Shown in pieces: positions 35,628-46,254 of a stretch of DNA of 64,000 nt. The translations under genes and the position numbers were made by a program. Position 1 is the stretch's first letter, and each line of letters starts with the position of its first letter. The notes beneath the pieces are model-generated. The model did no database searches, was not told the DNA's origin, and saw nothing but the letters and a program-made list of their open reading frames with translations. Source of the stretch: Caballeronia sp. LZ062 (GTDB taxonomy: Bacteria > Pseudomonadota > Gammaproteobacteria > Burkholderiales > Burkholderiaceae); assembly GCF_031450785.1 (NCBI RefSeq), contig NZ_JARTWB010000002.1, positions 2,418,001-2,482,000 of the forward strand, in the 5' to 3' direction.

Positions 35628-36914
35628 ATGCCCGACACGCCACACGAGGCGCCCGCTCTAACTGCTCACGAAGAACATCCCCGCTGGCACGCGTTTCTCA
35701 ACGCGCGCATCCTGATCTGCGTCTTTCTCGGCTTTACGTCGGGATTGCCGCTTTTCACGTTGTTGAGTCTGTTGCAGGCGTGGCTCACGAAAGAGCACAT
35801 CGACGTCAAACAGATCGGTCTGTTCGCGCTGCTCGGGCTGCCCTATACGTGGAAGTTCGTCTGGGCGCCGCTGATGGACCGTTACGTGCCGCGTCTGCCG
35901 TTCTGGCGGCCGGGCCGGCGGCGCGGCTGGATGCTCGTCACGCAAGTGCTCGTCGCGCTGGCCATCGGCGCATTCGGCTTCGTTTCACCGAGTCAGGACA
36001 TCTGGACGGTGGCCGCCATCGCCGGCTTGCTCGCGTTGTTCAGCGCGAGCCAGGACATCGCGATCGACGCGTACCGGCGCGAACTGCTCGAGGATACGGA
36101 GCAAGGACTGGGCAACGCGGTTCACGTGAACGCGTACAAAGTGGCCGGCCTCGTGCCGGGTTCGCTCGCGCTGATTCTCGCGGGCTTCTTGCCGTGGAAG
36201 ACGGTGTTTATCGTGACGGCGCTGTTCATGGTGCCGGGCATCGTGACCACGCTCGTCGTGAAGGAGCCGGCCGTTCACGGCACGCCGCCGAAAAGCCTGC
36301 GCGATGCGGTCATCGAGCCGTTCCACGAATTCGTCACGCGCGACGGCTGGCGCTCCGCGCTTCTCGTGCTCGGCTTCATCTTTCTGTACAAGCTCGGCGA
36401 CACCATGGCGACCGCGCTCGCCACCAAGTTCTTCCTCGACCTCGGCTTCACGACATTGCAGCTCGGCGTGATCGCGAAGACGGTCGCGTTCTGGACGAGT
36501 CTCGCGGGCGGCATCATCGGCGGCGTGTTTCTGGTGAAGATCGGCATTGCGCGCGGGCTGTGGATTTTCGGCGTCTTGCAGATCGTCGCGACATTCGGCT
36601 TCGCGTGGCTCGCGAAGATCGGCCCCTCGCCGGTCGCGCTCGCGGTGCTGTACGGCTTCGAGACGTTCGCCACGGGACTCACGCTCGCCACGTTTACCGC
36701 GTACATCGCGAGCACCACCGACCCGCGCTATACCGCGACGCAGTTCGCGCTTTTCACGAGCCTCTCGGCGGTTCCGCGCACCGTCGTCTCGGCGCTGAGC
36801 GGCTTCATCGTCGCGCGGACGGGCTGGTTCGAATACTTCCTCGTCTGCATCGCGCTGTCGATTCCGGGCATGTTACTGTTGCCGATAATCGCGCCCTGGA
36901 GACCAAAACGATGA
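35628..36914 (+). CDS. ampG: muropeptide permease AmpG (MFS)
   Basis: A 428-residue inner-membrane importer of GlcNAc-anhydroMurNAc peptides for cell-wall recycling, and so an input to beta-lactamase induction. It has 12 or more membrane segments; LGFTSGLPLFTLLSLLQAWL and GLFALLGLPYTWKFVWAPLMDRY (in two parts) at the start, FSASQDIAIDAYRRELL and GDTMATALATKFFLDLGF are typical of AmpG. The stop overlaps the following protease gene as ATGA. Confidence 0.94.
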   Translation: MPDTPHEAPALTAHEEHPRWHAFLNARILICVFLGFTSGLPLFTLLSLLQAWLTKEHIDVKQIGLFALLGLPYTWKFVWAPLMDRYVPRLPFWRPGRRRGWMLVTQVLVALAIGAFGFVSPSQDIWTVAAIAGLLALFSASQDIAIDAYRRELLEDTEQGLGNAVHVNAYKVAGLVPGSLALILAGFLPWKTVFIVTALFMVPGIVTTLVVKEPAVHGTPPKSLRDAVIEPFHEFVTRDGWRSALLVLGFIFLYKLGDTMATALATKFFLDLGFTTLQLGVIAKTVAFWTSLAGGIIGGVFLVKIGIARGLWIFGVLQIVATFGFAWLAKIGPSPVALAVLYGFETFATGLTLATFTAYIASTTDPRYTATQFALFTSLSAVPRTVVSALSGFIVARTGWFEYFLVCIALSIPGMLLLPIIAPWRPKR

Positions 36915-37849
36915 CGGTGCGCATGTCGACCCACCGCGCGCGCCGCGCGCTCGCGCGCACGCTTCTTTGCGCGCTGGCGTATGCGTCGCTCGCATCGCCG
37001 TGCGCGCGTGCGCAGGACGAAGAGCGCGCTCCCGCGCCTTACGCCGCGCCGAACAACCAGATTCGCTTCGGCAACACCGCGCTCTTTCGCAATCTCATTC
37101 CGCCTGCGGCGCTCGAACAGCAGTCCGCCGACGCCTACGCCGCGATCATCTACGACGCGGAGCACAGCAAGCGGCTGCTGCCGAACGACAACGCGCTGGT
37201 GAAGCGCGTGCGCGATATCGCGAATCACGAGATTCCGTTTGCGCTCAAGTGGAACGACCGCTCGAAGAACTGGAAGTGGGAAATAAACGTCGTGCGGTCG
37301 AACGAGATCCGCATGTACTGTCTGCCGGGCGGCAAGATCGTCGTCTATAGCGGCTTGATCGAGAAGCTGCATCTCAACGACAACGAAATCGGCATGATGA
37401 TGGGCCACGAGATCGCGCACGCGCTGCGCGAACACGCCCGCGAGCGGTTGGGCCGCCAGCAGGCCGAGCAACTGACCGCGGGAACGATGCCGCAGCTTTT
37501 CGGCTTCGCGGATGTCGGCTCGACGCCGCTCGGCATTGGCGATCAACTGCTTGCCATGCGCTATTCGCCTGCCGACGAAACCGAAGCCGACGTGATCGGC
37601 AGCGAAATTGCCTCGCGCGCGGGCTATGATCCGCGCGCCGCCGTCACGCTGTGGAACAAGATCGATACGGCCACGCGCCGCCAGGACAACGGCTTCGTCT
37701 GGATGCACCCGTACGGGCCGGACCGCAAGCAGGATCTGGAGAAACGCATGCCCGACATGATGCCGCTTTACGCGAAGGCCGTCGGCAAGAGCATCGATGC
37801 GTTGCCGAACTACGCGGGCATGGGCAAGTTCAAGAAAAGCGGGCGGTAG
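36911..37849 (+). CDS. M48-family zinc metalloprotease, exported (BepA/YggG-like)
   Basis: A 312-residue protease with a signal peptide (ALARTLLCALAYASLASPCARA) and a periplasmic domain. The zinc site is MMGHEIAHALREH with His166, Glu167 and His170, and the third ligand lies in SPADETEADVIG. IRMYCLPGGKIVVYSGLIE is the usual strand before the helix. There is no Cys at a lipobox, so it is soluble or loosely attached. Such proteins help outer-membrane protein quality control. The Met at 36911 overlaps ampG; Met5 (36923) is an alternative start. It meets the exonuclease gene end to end. Confidence 0.9.
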   Translation: MTVRMSTHRARRALARTLLCALAYASLASPCARAQDEERAPAPYAAPNNQIRFGNTALFRNLIPPAALEQQSADAYAAIIYDAEHSKRLLPNDNALVKRVRDIANHEIPFALKWNDRSKNWKWEINVVRSNEIRMYCLPGGKIVVYSGLIEKLHLNDNEIGMMMGHEIAHALREHARERLGRQQAEQLTAGTMPQLFGFADVGSTPLGIGDQLLAMRYSPADETEADVIGSEIASRAGYDPRAAVTLWNKIDTATRRQDNGFVWMHPYGPDRKQDLEKRMPDMMPLYAKAVGKSIDALPNYAGMGKFKKSGR

Positions 37850-38632
37850 TTACTTCTTCCCGACCTTCCAGTCGTAGTCGATCGTCAGCGGCGCGTGGTC
37901 GCTGAACTTGATGTCGCGGAAGATCGACGTGCTCTTCGCGGTCGCGGCAACCTCTTTGGTCGCGATGTGATAGTCGATGCGCCACCCGACGTTCTTCGCA
38001 TACGCCTGACCGCGATTGCTCCACCACGTGTACTGCTCGGGCCGCTGGTCGAGCGTGCGGAAGACGTCGACATAGCCGACTTCATCGAAGAGCTTCGTGA
38101 GCCACGCACGTTCCTCCGGCAGGCAGCCGGAATTCTTCTGATTGCTCTTCCAGTTCTTGATGTCGATTTCCTTGTGCACGATGTTCACGTCGCCGCACAG
38201 AATGACTTCGCGTTCTTTCGAAAGCTCGGCGAGATGCGGCATGAACTCGTCCATGAAGCGATACTTCGCCTGCTGGCGCTCTTCGCCGCTCGATCCCGAC
38301 GGCACGTACACCGACACCACAGAAAGCCTGCCGAAGCGCGCTTCCACGTAGCGTCCTTCGGGATCGAACTCTTCGCTGCCGAAACCGATGATCACGTCGT
38401 CCGGTTCATGACGCGTATAGACGCCCGCGCCGCTGTAGCCCTTCTTGACCGCGTGCTGAAAGTAGCCCTGAAAGCCGTGCGGCGCGAGGAACTCGGGCGT
38501 CAGGTCGTCCTGCGAGCACTTGATTTCCTGCACGCAGACGACGTCGGCTGCCTGCTCGCCGAACCAGTCGAAGAAGCCTTTCTTGGCAGCCGAACGAATG
38601 CCGTTCAGATTGGCGGTGATCACGCGAAACAT
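37850..38632 (-). CDS. xthA: exodeoxyribonuclease III (AP endonuclease)
   Basis: A 260-residue Mg-dependent nuclease of base-excision repair. Landmarks are ITANLNGIRSAAKKGFFDWF, VVCVQEIKCS with the metal-binding Glu, GYSGAGVYTR, CGDVNIVHKEIDIKNWKSN with the catalytic Asp-Asn pair, RIDYHIAT and KFSDHAPLTIDY with the general-base His. The start at 38632 is the conserved MFRVITANLNG. It converges with the M48 gene with no spacer, and PPK2 lies 23 bases upstream on the same strand. Confidence 0.96.
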   Translation of the reverse strand: MFRVITANLNGIRSAAKKGFFDWFGEQAADVVCVQEIKCSQDDLTPEFLAPHGFQGYFQHAVKKGYSGAGVYTRHEPDDVIIGFGSEEFDPEGRYVEARFGRLSVVSVYVPSGSSGEERQQAKYRFMDEFMPHLAELSKEREVILCGDVNIVHKEIDIKNWKSNQKNSGCLPEERAWLTKLFDEVGYVDVFRTLDQRPEQYTWWSNRGQAYAKNVGWRIDYHIATKEVAATAKSTSIFRDIKFSDHAPLTIDYDWKVGKK

Positions 38633-38655
38633 ACGCTTCCTTTGTTCTGTTTGAG

Positions 38656-39495
38656 TTACTCGACCTTCACGCCCGTGAGCGATTCCTTCGCCGGCGGGAA
38701 TTCGAGCTTCATGCCCTGCATCGTGCGCAAGACGAGTTCGGCCACCATCACGTTGCGGTGCGGCTTCGAATCGCCCGGAATGATGTACCACGGCGCGTAG
38801 TCCGTCGAGGTCGCGCCGAGCGCCACCGAATACGCTTGCTGATAGTCGTCCCAGAGCTTGCGGGCGTCGAGATCGGAGACATCGAATTTCCAGTGCTTCG
38901 TCGGATCGTCGATGCGCGCCTGCAGCCGCTTGCGCTGCTCGTCCTTCGAAATATGCAGAAAGCATTTGACGATGGTCGTGCCCGAATCCGCGAGCAGCGC
39001 CTCGAACTCGCGGATATGACGATAGCGGCGCTCACATTCGTCGTCGTCGATTTGCTTCAGCACGCGCGGCACGAGCACGTCTTCGTAGTGGCTGCGGTTG
39101 AAGATCGCGAGTTCGCCCGCCATCGGCGCTTGCGCGTGGACGCGCCAGAGAAAGTCGTGCGCCAGCTCGCGCTCTGTCGGCGCGCGAAACGGCACGATGC
39201 GCAAGCCGAGTGGATCGACGTCCTGAAACACGCCGCGCACCGTGCCGTCCTTGCCGCTCGTGTCCATGCCTTGCAGGACCAGCAGCACGCGCTCGCGGCG
39301 CTGCGCGTGCAGCTTCTCCTGCAACTCGTTTAGTTGCGCGCCGATTTCAGCGAGGCGCGCGCGGTCGTCGTCTTTCGCGCCTGTCGAGAAAGGCTTGGCA
39401 GACGGATCGACTGAAGTGATGTCGAACGCCTTGAGCTTTTTTCCGCCGTCGAAGAACGGAACGCGATAGTCGTCCAGGTCGGATTTCTTGGCCAT
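38656..39495 (-). CDS. polyphosphate kinase 2 (PPK2-type polyphosphate:nucleotide phosphotransferase)
   Basis: A 279-residue P-loop enzyme that uses polyphosphate to phosphorylate nucleoside mono- or diphosphates. Walker A is LQGMDTSGKDGTVRGV, followed by RIVPFRAPTERELAHDFLWR, the lid motif NRSHYEDVLVPRVLK and ISKDEQRKRLQARIDDP. The sequence is of the one-domain AMP/ADP-phosphorylating type (class III-like), but substrate class needs assay. It lies downstream of the gatCAB terminator and directly upstream of xthA, probably one transcript. Confidence 0.93.
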   Translation of the reverse strand: MAKKSDLDDYRVPFFDGGKKLKAFDITSVDPSAKPFSTGAKDDDRARLAEIGAQLNELQEKLHAQRRERVLLVLQGMDTSGKDGTVRGVFQDVDPLGLRIVPFRAPTERELAHDFLWRVHAQAPMAGELAIFNRSHYEDVLVPRVLKQIDDDECERRYRHIREFEALLADSGTTIVKCFLHISKDEQRKRLQARIDDPTKHWKFDVSDLDARKLWDDYQQAYSVALGATSTDYAPWYIIPGDSKPHRNVMVAELVLRTMQGMKLEFPPAKESLTGVKVE

Positions 39496-39514
39496 GTTTT
39501 TTCCGCGTCAGCAA

Positions 39515-39556
39515 TAAAAAACGGGCCGCTGCACAGATCAACCGGCAACAGCCCGT
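39515..39556 (-). terminator. terminator of gatCAB
   Basis: On the minus strand ACGGGC and GCCCGT, extended by further pairs with two mismatches, enclose a loop and run into TTTTTTATTG. It is 43 bases past the gatB stop and just ahead of the PPK2 start. Confidence 0.7.
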
Positions 39557-39598
39557 ACTTCTGAATCAGCAGACCATGCGCGACAACGCGCCGCCGAC

Positions 39599-41068
39599 TC
39601 AGCCCAGCTTTTTCTTCAGCAATTCATTGACCTGCTGCGGATTGGCCTTGCCCTTCGTCGCCTTCATGGCCTGGCCGATCAGCGCGTTGAACGCCTTCTC
39701 CTTGCCCGCGCGGAACTCGTCCACGGACTTCTGATTCGCGGCGAGCACTTCGTCGATGATCGCTTCAAGCGCGCCGGTGTCGGAGATTTGCTTCAGCCCT
39801 TTCGCCTCGATGATGCGATCCGCTGCGGCTTCGTCCGTTGCCTTTTCTTCCCAGATCGACTGGAAAATGTCCTTCGCGATCTTGTTCGAAATGGTGCCGT
39901 CCGCGATGCGTTGCAGCACCAGCGCGAGTTGCGCCGCCGACACCGGCGATTCCGCAATGTCGAGCGACTCGCGATTGAGCTGCGCGGAGACGTCGCCCAT
40001 GAGCCAGTTCGCGGCGATCTTCGCCTGCGCCGCGCCCGCCTTCGCGACGACCGCTTCGAAGTACGCGGCCATCGCCTTCGACGAAGTCAGCACGCCGGCG
40101 TCGTAGGACGTGAGGCCGTAGGTATCGACAAAACGCTTCTGCATGTCCGCCGGAAGTTCCGGCATCTCGGAGCGCACGCGCGAGACCCAGCTTTCCTCGA
40201 TCACGAGCGGCATCAAATCGGGATCGGGGAAATAGCGGTAGTCGTGCGCGTCTTCCTTGCTGCGCATGGAGCGCGTTTCGCGCTTGTCCGGATCGTACAG
40301 ACGCGTTTCCTGCACGACGGTGCCGCCGTCTTCGATCAGTTCGATCTGACGGCGCACTTCGTACTGAATGGCTTCTTCGAGGAAGCGGAACGAGTTCAGG
40401 TTCTTGATTTCGGCGCGCGTGCCGAATTCCTTCTGACCGACCGGACGCACCGACACGTTCGCATCGCAACGGAAGGAGCCTTCCTGCATGTTGCCGTCGC
40501 AGATGCCGAGCCATACGACGAGACCGTGCAACGCCTTCGCATACGCGACCGCTTCCGCGGCGCTGCGCATCTCCGGCTCCGTGACGATTTCGAGCAGCGG
40601 CGTGCCCGCGCGATTCAGGTCGATGCCCGTCATGCCCGCGAAGTCTTCGTGCAGCGACTTGCCGGCGTCTTCTTCGAGATGCGCGCGCGTCAGATTGACG
40701 GTCTTTTCGTATGCTTCCTTGCCGGCCTTTTCATTGGCGGGCACGTGGATGGTGATCTGTCCGCCCTGCACGACCGGAATCTCGTACTGGCTGATCTGAT
40801 AGCCCTTCGGCAGGTCCGGATAGAAGTAGTTCTTGCGCGCGAAGATGCTGCGCGGCGCGATGTGCGCGCCGATGGCGAGCCCGAAGCGGATCGCGCGCTC
40901 GACGGCGCCGCGGTTCATGACCGGCAGCACGCCCGGCAGCGCGAGATCGACGGGACTTGCCTGCGTGTTCGGCGCCGCGCCGAATTGCGTGGGCGCGCCC
41001 GAGAAAATCTTGGAGACGGTGGAAAGCTGCGCGTGCGTTTCCAGACCGATGACGACTTCCCACTGCAT
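39599..41068 (-). CDS. gatB: Asp-tRNA(Asn)/Glu-tRNA(Gln) amidotransferase subunit B
   Basis: The kinase-like subunit that activates mischarged Glu-tRNA(Gln) or Asp-tRNA(Asn) with ATP so that GatA-derived ammonia can amidate it. The 489-residue product begins [13 protein letters not shown] and shows [56 protein letters not shown] and the C-terminal YqeY/tail domain ending [14 protein letters not shown]. The start at 41068 is the family start; the frame is open far upstream through gatA. It follows gatA by two bases. Confidence 0.98.
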   Translation of the reverse strand: MQWEVVIGLETHAQLSTVSKIFSGAPTQFGAAPNTQASPVDLALPGVLPVMNRGAVERAIRFGLAIGAHIAPRSIFARKNYFYPDLPKGYQISQYEIPVVQGGQITIHVPANEKAGKEAYEKTVNLTRAHLEEDAGKSLHEDFAGMTGIDLNRAGTPLLEIVTEPEMRSAAEAVAYAKALHGLVVWLGICDGNMQEGSFRCDANVSVRPVGQKEFGTRAEIKNLNSFRFLEEAIQYEVRRQIELIEDGGTVVQETRLYDPDKRETRSMRSKEDAHDYRYFPDPDLMPLVIEESWVSRVRSEMPELPADMQKRFVDTYGLTSYDAGVLTSSKAMAAYFEAVVAKAGAAQAKIAANWLMGDVSAQLNRESLDIAESPVSAAQLALVLQRIADGTISNKIAKDIFQSIWEEKATDEAAADRIIEAKGLKQISDTGALEAIIDEVLAANQKSVDEFRAGKEKAFNALIGQAMKATKGKANPQQVNELLKKKLG

Positions 41069-41070
41069 GT

Positions 41071-42561
41071 TCACACTCCCGATGCCGATGGTGCCTTGCG
41101 GTGCCAGTCGGTCGCGCGCTGAAACGCGTCGGCGACCTGGAGCATCCGGGCTTCGTTGAAATAGTTGCCGACGATCTGCAGACCGACCGGACGATTCGCA
41201 TTCGCGCCCGCGCCGAAGCCGCACGGCACGCTCATGCCCGGCAGGCCCGCGAGGCTCACGGAGAGCGTGTAGATGTCGGCGAGGTACATCTGCACGGGAT
41301 CGTCGGTCTTCTCGCCGAGATTCCACGCCACCGACGGCGCAACCGGCCCCATGATCACGTCGCACTGCCTGAACGCTTCCTGAAAGTCTCGCGCGATGAT
41401 GCGGCGAATCTTCTGCGCCTGCAGGTAGTACGCGTCGTAATAGCCGTGCGACAACACATACGCGCCGACCAGAATCCGGCGCTTCACTTCCGGCCCGAAG
41501 CCTTCGGCGCGCGACTTCTTGTACATGTCGAGCAGGTCCTTGTACTCCGCCGCGCGATGCCCGTAGCGCACGCCGTCGAAGCGCGACAGATTGGACGAAG
41601 CCTCCGCCGGCGCGATGATGTAGTACACGGGAATCGAAAGCTCGGTCTTCGGCAGCGACACTTCGACGAGCGTGGCGCCGAGCGCTTCGTATTGCTTCAG
41701 CGCCGCGTCGATAGCGGCGCGCACGTCGTCGGCCAAGCCCGCGCCGAAGTACTCCTTCGGCATGCCGATGCGCAGGCCTTTCAAAGGCTTGTCCGCATCT
41801 TCGCTCCAGTTCTTGCCGAGATAGCGCGTGTAATCCTCGTTCTCGCGTTGCAGGCTCGTGGAGTCGCGGTCGTCGAAGCCGCCCATTGCGTTCAGCAGCA
41901 GCGCGCAGTCGGCGGCGGTTTGCGCCATCGGGCCGCCCTGATCGAGCGACGACGCGAACGCGATCATGCCGTAACGCGACACGCGCCCATACGTCGGCTT
42001 GATGCCGGTGATACCGGTGAACGACGCGGGCTGGCGGATGGAGCCGCCCGTGTCGGTGCCGGTGGCGGCCGGCGCGAGGCGCGCGGCGACAGCCGCCGCC
42101 GAACCGCCGGATGAACCGCCCGGCACGGCCTTCACGTCCCACGGGTTCTTCACTGCGCCGAAGTACGAGTTCTCGTTGGACGAGCCCATGGCGAACTCGT
42201 CCATGTTCGTCTTGCCGAGACACACCATGCCCGCGCGGTTCAGTCGCTCGACGACGGTGGCATCGAACGGGCTCGCGTAGTTCTCCAGCATGTGGGAGCC
42301 GGCCGTCGACGCCCAGCCGCGCGTGACGAACACGTCCTTGTGCGCGATCGGCAGGCCGGCGAGCGGCCCGGCGTTGCCCTGCGCGATGCGCGCGTCGGCG
42401 GCTTTCGCCTGTTCCAGCGTCAGTTCCGGATTCACGCCGATGAACGCGTTTAGGTCCTTCGCGGCTTCGATGCGTTGCAGGTACGACTGCGCCAGCTCGA
42501 CGGCGGAGATTGCCTTCGAGTCGAGCGCGGCGCGCAGTTCGGTCAAGCTTTTCTGATGCAT
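41071..42561 (-). CDS. gatA: Asp-tRNA(Asn)/Glu-tRNA(Gln) amidotransferase subunit A
   Basis: The 496-residue amidase subunit releasing ammonia from glutamine. The Ser-cisSer-Lys triad is visible: the Lys in [16 protein letters not shown], the cis-Ser in [16 protein letters not shown] and the nucleophile in [31 protein letters not shown] is also a GatA mark. The start at 42561 gives the usual [13 protein letters not shown] opening. It is the middle gene of gatCAB. The presence of the operon indicates that Gln-tRNA, Asn-tRNA or both are made by the indirect route. Confidence 0.98.
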   Translation of the reverse strand: MHQKSLTELRAALDSKAISAVELAQSYLQRIEAAKDLNAFIGVNPELTLEQAKAADARIAQGNAGPLAGLPIAHKDVFVTRGWASTAGSHMLENYASPFDATVVERLNRAGMVCLGKTNMDEFAMGSSNENSYFGAVKNPWDVKAVPGGSSGGSAAAVAARLAPAATGTDTGGSIRQPASFTGITGIKPTYGRVSRYGMIAFASSLDQGGPMAQTAADCALLLNAMGGFDDRDSTSLQRENEDYTRYLGKNWSEDADKPLKGLRIGMPKEYFGAGLADDVRAAIDAALKQYEALGATLVEVSLPKTELSIPVYYIIAPAEASSNLSRFDGVRYGHRAAEYKDLLDMYKKSRAEGFGPEVKRRILVGAYVLSHGYYDAYYLQAQKIRRIIARDFQEAFRQCDVIMGPVAPSVAWNLGEKTDDPVQMYLADIYTLSVSLAGLPGMSVPCGFGAGANANRPVGLQIVGNYFNEARMLQVADAFQRATDWHRKAPSASGV

Positions 42562-42642
42562 TGCAGTTCCCTGATGAGCGCGGCGCTTCACGCCACGCGC
42601 GAGATCATTGTTCCGATGGGCCAATGGGCCGATGCGCGACGC

Positions 42643-42942
42643 TCACTCGATCACCTTCGGCACGAGATAGAGCCCGTCTTGCACGGCCGGCGCGCAACGC
42701 TGGAACTCTTCGCGCTCGATCCGCTCAGAAACAGCGTCGTCGCGCAGTCGCAGCGCGACCTCCTCGATGGCATCGATAGGATGCGCGAGCGGCTCGATGC
42801 CGGAGGTGTCGACCGCCTGCATCTGCTCGACGAGACCGAAGAAGTCGTTGAGCCGCGCAAGCGTCGGTTCTGCCTCGTGGTCGGGCAGTTCCAGCCGCGC
42901 GAGATGCGCAATGCGTTTAACGTCGGTCAGGGTCAATGACAT
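42643..42942 (-). CDS. gatC: Asp-tRNA(Asn)/Glu-tRNA(Gln) amidotransferase subunit C
   Basis: A 99-residue belt that holds GatA to Gat[20 protein letters not shown] opens it, [22 protein letters not shown] is the family core and [23 protein letters not shown] the conserved end. The start at 42942 gives family length. It is the first gene of the operon; a TATAAT-type -10 on the minus strand lies at 43083-43088 in the divergent region with mreB. Confidence 0.97.
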   Translation of the reverse strand: MSLTLTDVKRIAHLARLELPDHEAEPTLARLNDFFGLVEQMQAVDTSGIEPLAHPIDAIEEVALRLRDDAVSERIEREEFQRCAPAVQDGLYLVPKVIE

Positions 42943-43320
42943 GGGATCACCGGAGAAAAACATGAACAACTCCCACGCCGAAAAGGTTCGCTGTAACAGT
43001 CAGTTACGAACCTGGCGGAAAGCCGTCGAAGCGGGGCCGAGGATGGCAAAAAGTGCCGTCCTTTTCCTATAGAAACCCCCAAATTATAAGGTATCATTAC
43101 ACGTTCGACCCACATCCGGATCGACCTGTCAGCGGCTTTCTCCCTGAATCGATGCATCTCGAGAAACGTTTGCGTGGCATGTTCAATTCCGCGGTAGATT
43201 TCTGCTCGGATTTGCATTCACGGCGGCCCGTTTCGCCGTCCCGGCAAACCGTTATTTTTTCCGCTGCCGTCCCCGGCGCTCTTAGCGAGGCACGGCTACC
43301 CAGCGAGACAGGATTTTTGA
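42943..43320. promoter_or_regulatory. divergent promoter region gatC / mreB
   Basis: About 380 bases. The minus strand has TATAAT at 43083-43088, suited to gatC, with a poor -35. On the plus strand GGATGGC and GCCGTCC (about 43042-43063) make a hairpin followed by TTTT, of unclear role. The mreB leader from about 43100 is long, with a T-run (TTATTTTTT) near 43255; I cannot place its promoter. Confidence 0.45.
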
Positions 43321-44364
<1,044 letters not shown>

Positions 44365-44555
44365 TCGCCGGCTTCGGCGTCTCGCGTTCGTCTATCGACG
44401 CGTCGCCGAAGCGCACGCCAAAGCATGCCGCGTAACGCGACGCGCGCACGGCCCGGCACCCGTCCGGGCCTTTGTCGAAACAGCGTAGGGCAGGTCCCGC
44501 CACAAGCGAAACAGCCTGCAGCATCATCCACCCGCTCACGCCCTCGGCGCTGACC

Positions 44556-45656
44556 ATGGAATACAGTCCGCCGCCACTCTTCAAGCAAGGCCCTTCGGCG
44601 CTCGCACGCCTCATCTTCTTCGTGGTGCTGGCCATCGCGCTGCTGGTCACGGACGTCCGCTACAACACACTCGAAATCGTGCGCGGCATGCTCGGCGCCG
44701 GGCTGTACCCGCTGCAGCGCGCGGCGCTCGTTCCGCGCGACATTTTCATGGGCGCAGCCGATCTCGCCGTCACAAGCGCGACGTTGCGCAGCGAGAACCG
44801 CAAGCTCGCCGACAAGAACCTCGAACTGTCCATCAAGGCCGGCGACGCTGCACAACTCAACATCGAGAACGCGCATCTGCGCGCGCTCCTGAACCTGCAA
44901 TCGCGCGCGACCACGCAGACCACGCCCGCCGAAATCCAGTACGACACGCGCGATCCGTTCACGCAGAAGGTCGTCATCGGCAAGGGCTCACAGCAGGGCA
45001 TTCAGGACGGCGCGCCTGTCGTGGATGAAGAAGGCGTGATCGGACAAGTCACCCGCGTCTTTCCGCTGCAATCCGAAGTCACGCTGCTGACCGACAAGGA
45101 TCAGGCCGTGCCGGTGCAGATCGCGCGCACGGGGCTGCGCAGCGTCATCTACGGCACGCCGAAAGGCGATACGCTCGACTTGCGCTTCGTGCCGATCAGC
45201 GCGGACGTGCAGGCCGGCGACCAACTCGTGACGAGCGGACTCGACGGCGTGTATCCGCCGGGGCTCGCGGTCGCCGAGGTGCTGCGCGTCGACAAGCAGG
45301 CGGACACGGCGTTCGCACGCGTCGTCTGCGTGCCGGTCGCGGCGGTGCGCGGCGCGCGCCAACTTCTCGTGCTTCACTACAACGTCAACGTGCCGCCCAA
45401 TCCGATCGAAGTCGAAGCGGCCGCTGCGGCCAAGGAAGCGAAGGAAAACAAGGGCAAGAAGAAGTCTGCGCCGAAGGCGGCTGCGGGCGCGAGCGCGCCG
45501 GTTGCCGCATCCGCGCCGGCAAGCGCGTCGGCGGCTGTGGCTGCGTCGGCGCCCGCCGCGAAGGCAGCCGCGCCGAAAGCGGCATCGAGCGCATCGGCCA
45601 AATCGGGCAAGAAGGCGCACGCGCCGAAACCTGCTTCGTCCGGAGCCGCGCGATGA
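44556..45656 (+). CDS. mreC: rod shape-determining protein MreC
   Basis: A 366-residue periplasmic scaffold anchored by one helix (ARLIFFVVLAIALLVTDVRY). A coiled coil follows (ATLRSENRKLADKNLELSIKA) and then the two beta-barrels (DPFTQKVVIGKGSQQGIQ, GVIGQVTRVFPLQSEVTLLTD, GDTLDLRFVP, VTSGLDGVYPPGLAVAEV). It activates PBP2-RodA. The last 80 residues are low-complexity Ala, Lys, Pro and Ser, longer than in E. coli MreC. The start at 44556 is chosen at MEYSPPPLFKQG; the longer frame is unlike the family. The stop overlaps mreD. Confidence 0.96.
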   Translation: MEYSPPPLFKQGPSALARLIFFVVLAIALLVTDVRYNTLEIVRGMLGAGLYPLQRAALVPRDIFMGAADLAVTSATLRSENRKLADKNLELSIKAGDAAQLNIENAHLRALLNLQSRATTQTTPAEIQYDTRDPFTQKVVIGKGSQQGIQDGAPVVDEEGVIGQVTRVFPLQSEVTLLTDKDQAVPVQIARTGLRSVIYGTPKGDTLDLRFVPISADVQAGDQLVTSGLDGVYPPGLAVAEVLRVDKQADTAFARVVCVPVAAVRGARQLLVLHYNVNVPPNPIEVEAAAAAKEAKENKGKKKSAPKAAAGASAPVAASAPASASAAVAASAPAAKAAAPKAASSASAKSGKKAHAPKPASSGAAR

Positions 45657-46165
45657 ACCGTCCGCAGTACATCCTTCAGCCGGTCAATCCGTACTTCATC
45701 ACGTTCAGCCTGGCCGCTGCGTTCCTGCTGAACCTCGTGCCGTGGGGCCGACTCGTCGGCGTGCCGGACTTTGTCGCGCTCGTGCTGCTTTTCTGGAACG
45801 TGCAGCAGCCGCGCAAGGTCGGCATGGGCATCGCGTTCCTGCTCGGGCTCTTGATGGACGTTCATAGCGCGAACCTGCTCGGCGAGCACGCGCTCGCGTA
45901 CACGCTGTTGTCCTACGGCGCGATCACCATTCACCGGCGCGTGCTGTGGATGTCGCTGCCGGTGCAGACGTTCGTCGTCGCTCCGCTGCTGATCGGCGCG
46001 CATCTCGTGCCGTTCATCATCCGTCTGATGACCGGCGCGGCGTTCCCCGGCTGGAGCTATCTCACGAACGGATTCATCGAGGCACTGCTCTGGCCGGTCG
46101 CGAGCTTCCTGCTCCTCATGCCGCAACGGCGCGCAGCCGATCCCGACGACACGCGCCCCATCTGA
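45653..46165 (+). CDS. mreD: rod shape-determining protein MreD
   Basis: A 170-residue inner-membrane protein with about five membrane segments (YFITFSLAAAFLLNLVPWG, VALVLLFWNV, GMGIAFLLGLLMDVHSANLLG, HALAYTLLSYGAITIHRRVL and a last one near LLWPVASFLLLMP). The GLLMDVHSANLLGEHALAYT region is the MreD hallmark. It binds MreC and helps the elongasome. It overlaps mreC by four bases; mrdA follows after 89. Confidence 0.96.
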   Translation: MNRPQYILQPVNPYFITFSLAAAFLLNLVPWGRLVGVPDFVALVLLFWNVQQPRKVGMGIAFLLGLLMDVHSANLLGEHALAYTLLSYGAITIHRRVLWMSLPVQTFVVAPLLIGAHLVPFIIRLMTGAAFPGWSYLTNGFIEALLWPVASFLLLMPQRRAADPDDTRPI

Positions 46166-46254
46166 GCGCCGCGCGCGACACGGCGGCCAAAAATCGCCCG
46201 CGCGCCGACTACACTTGAATCGCGAAAGAAGCGCGAACCACTCGCGAAACCTGC

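Noticed and set aside
43042..43066. Terminator ahead of mreB on the plus strand
   Set aside because: The hairpin and TTTT exist, but no plus-strand gene lies upstream to be terminated and the stem is short with a G-U pair, so I left it as part of the promoter-region note.
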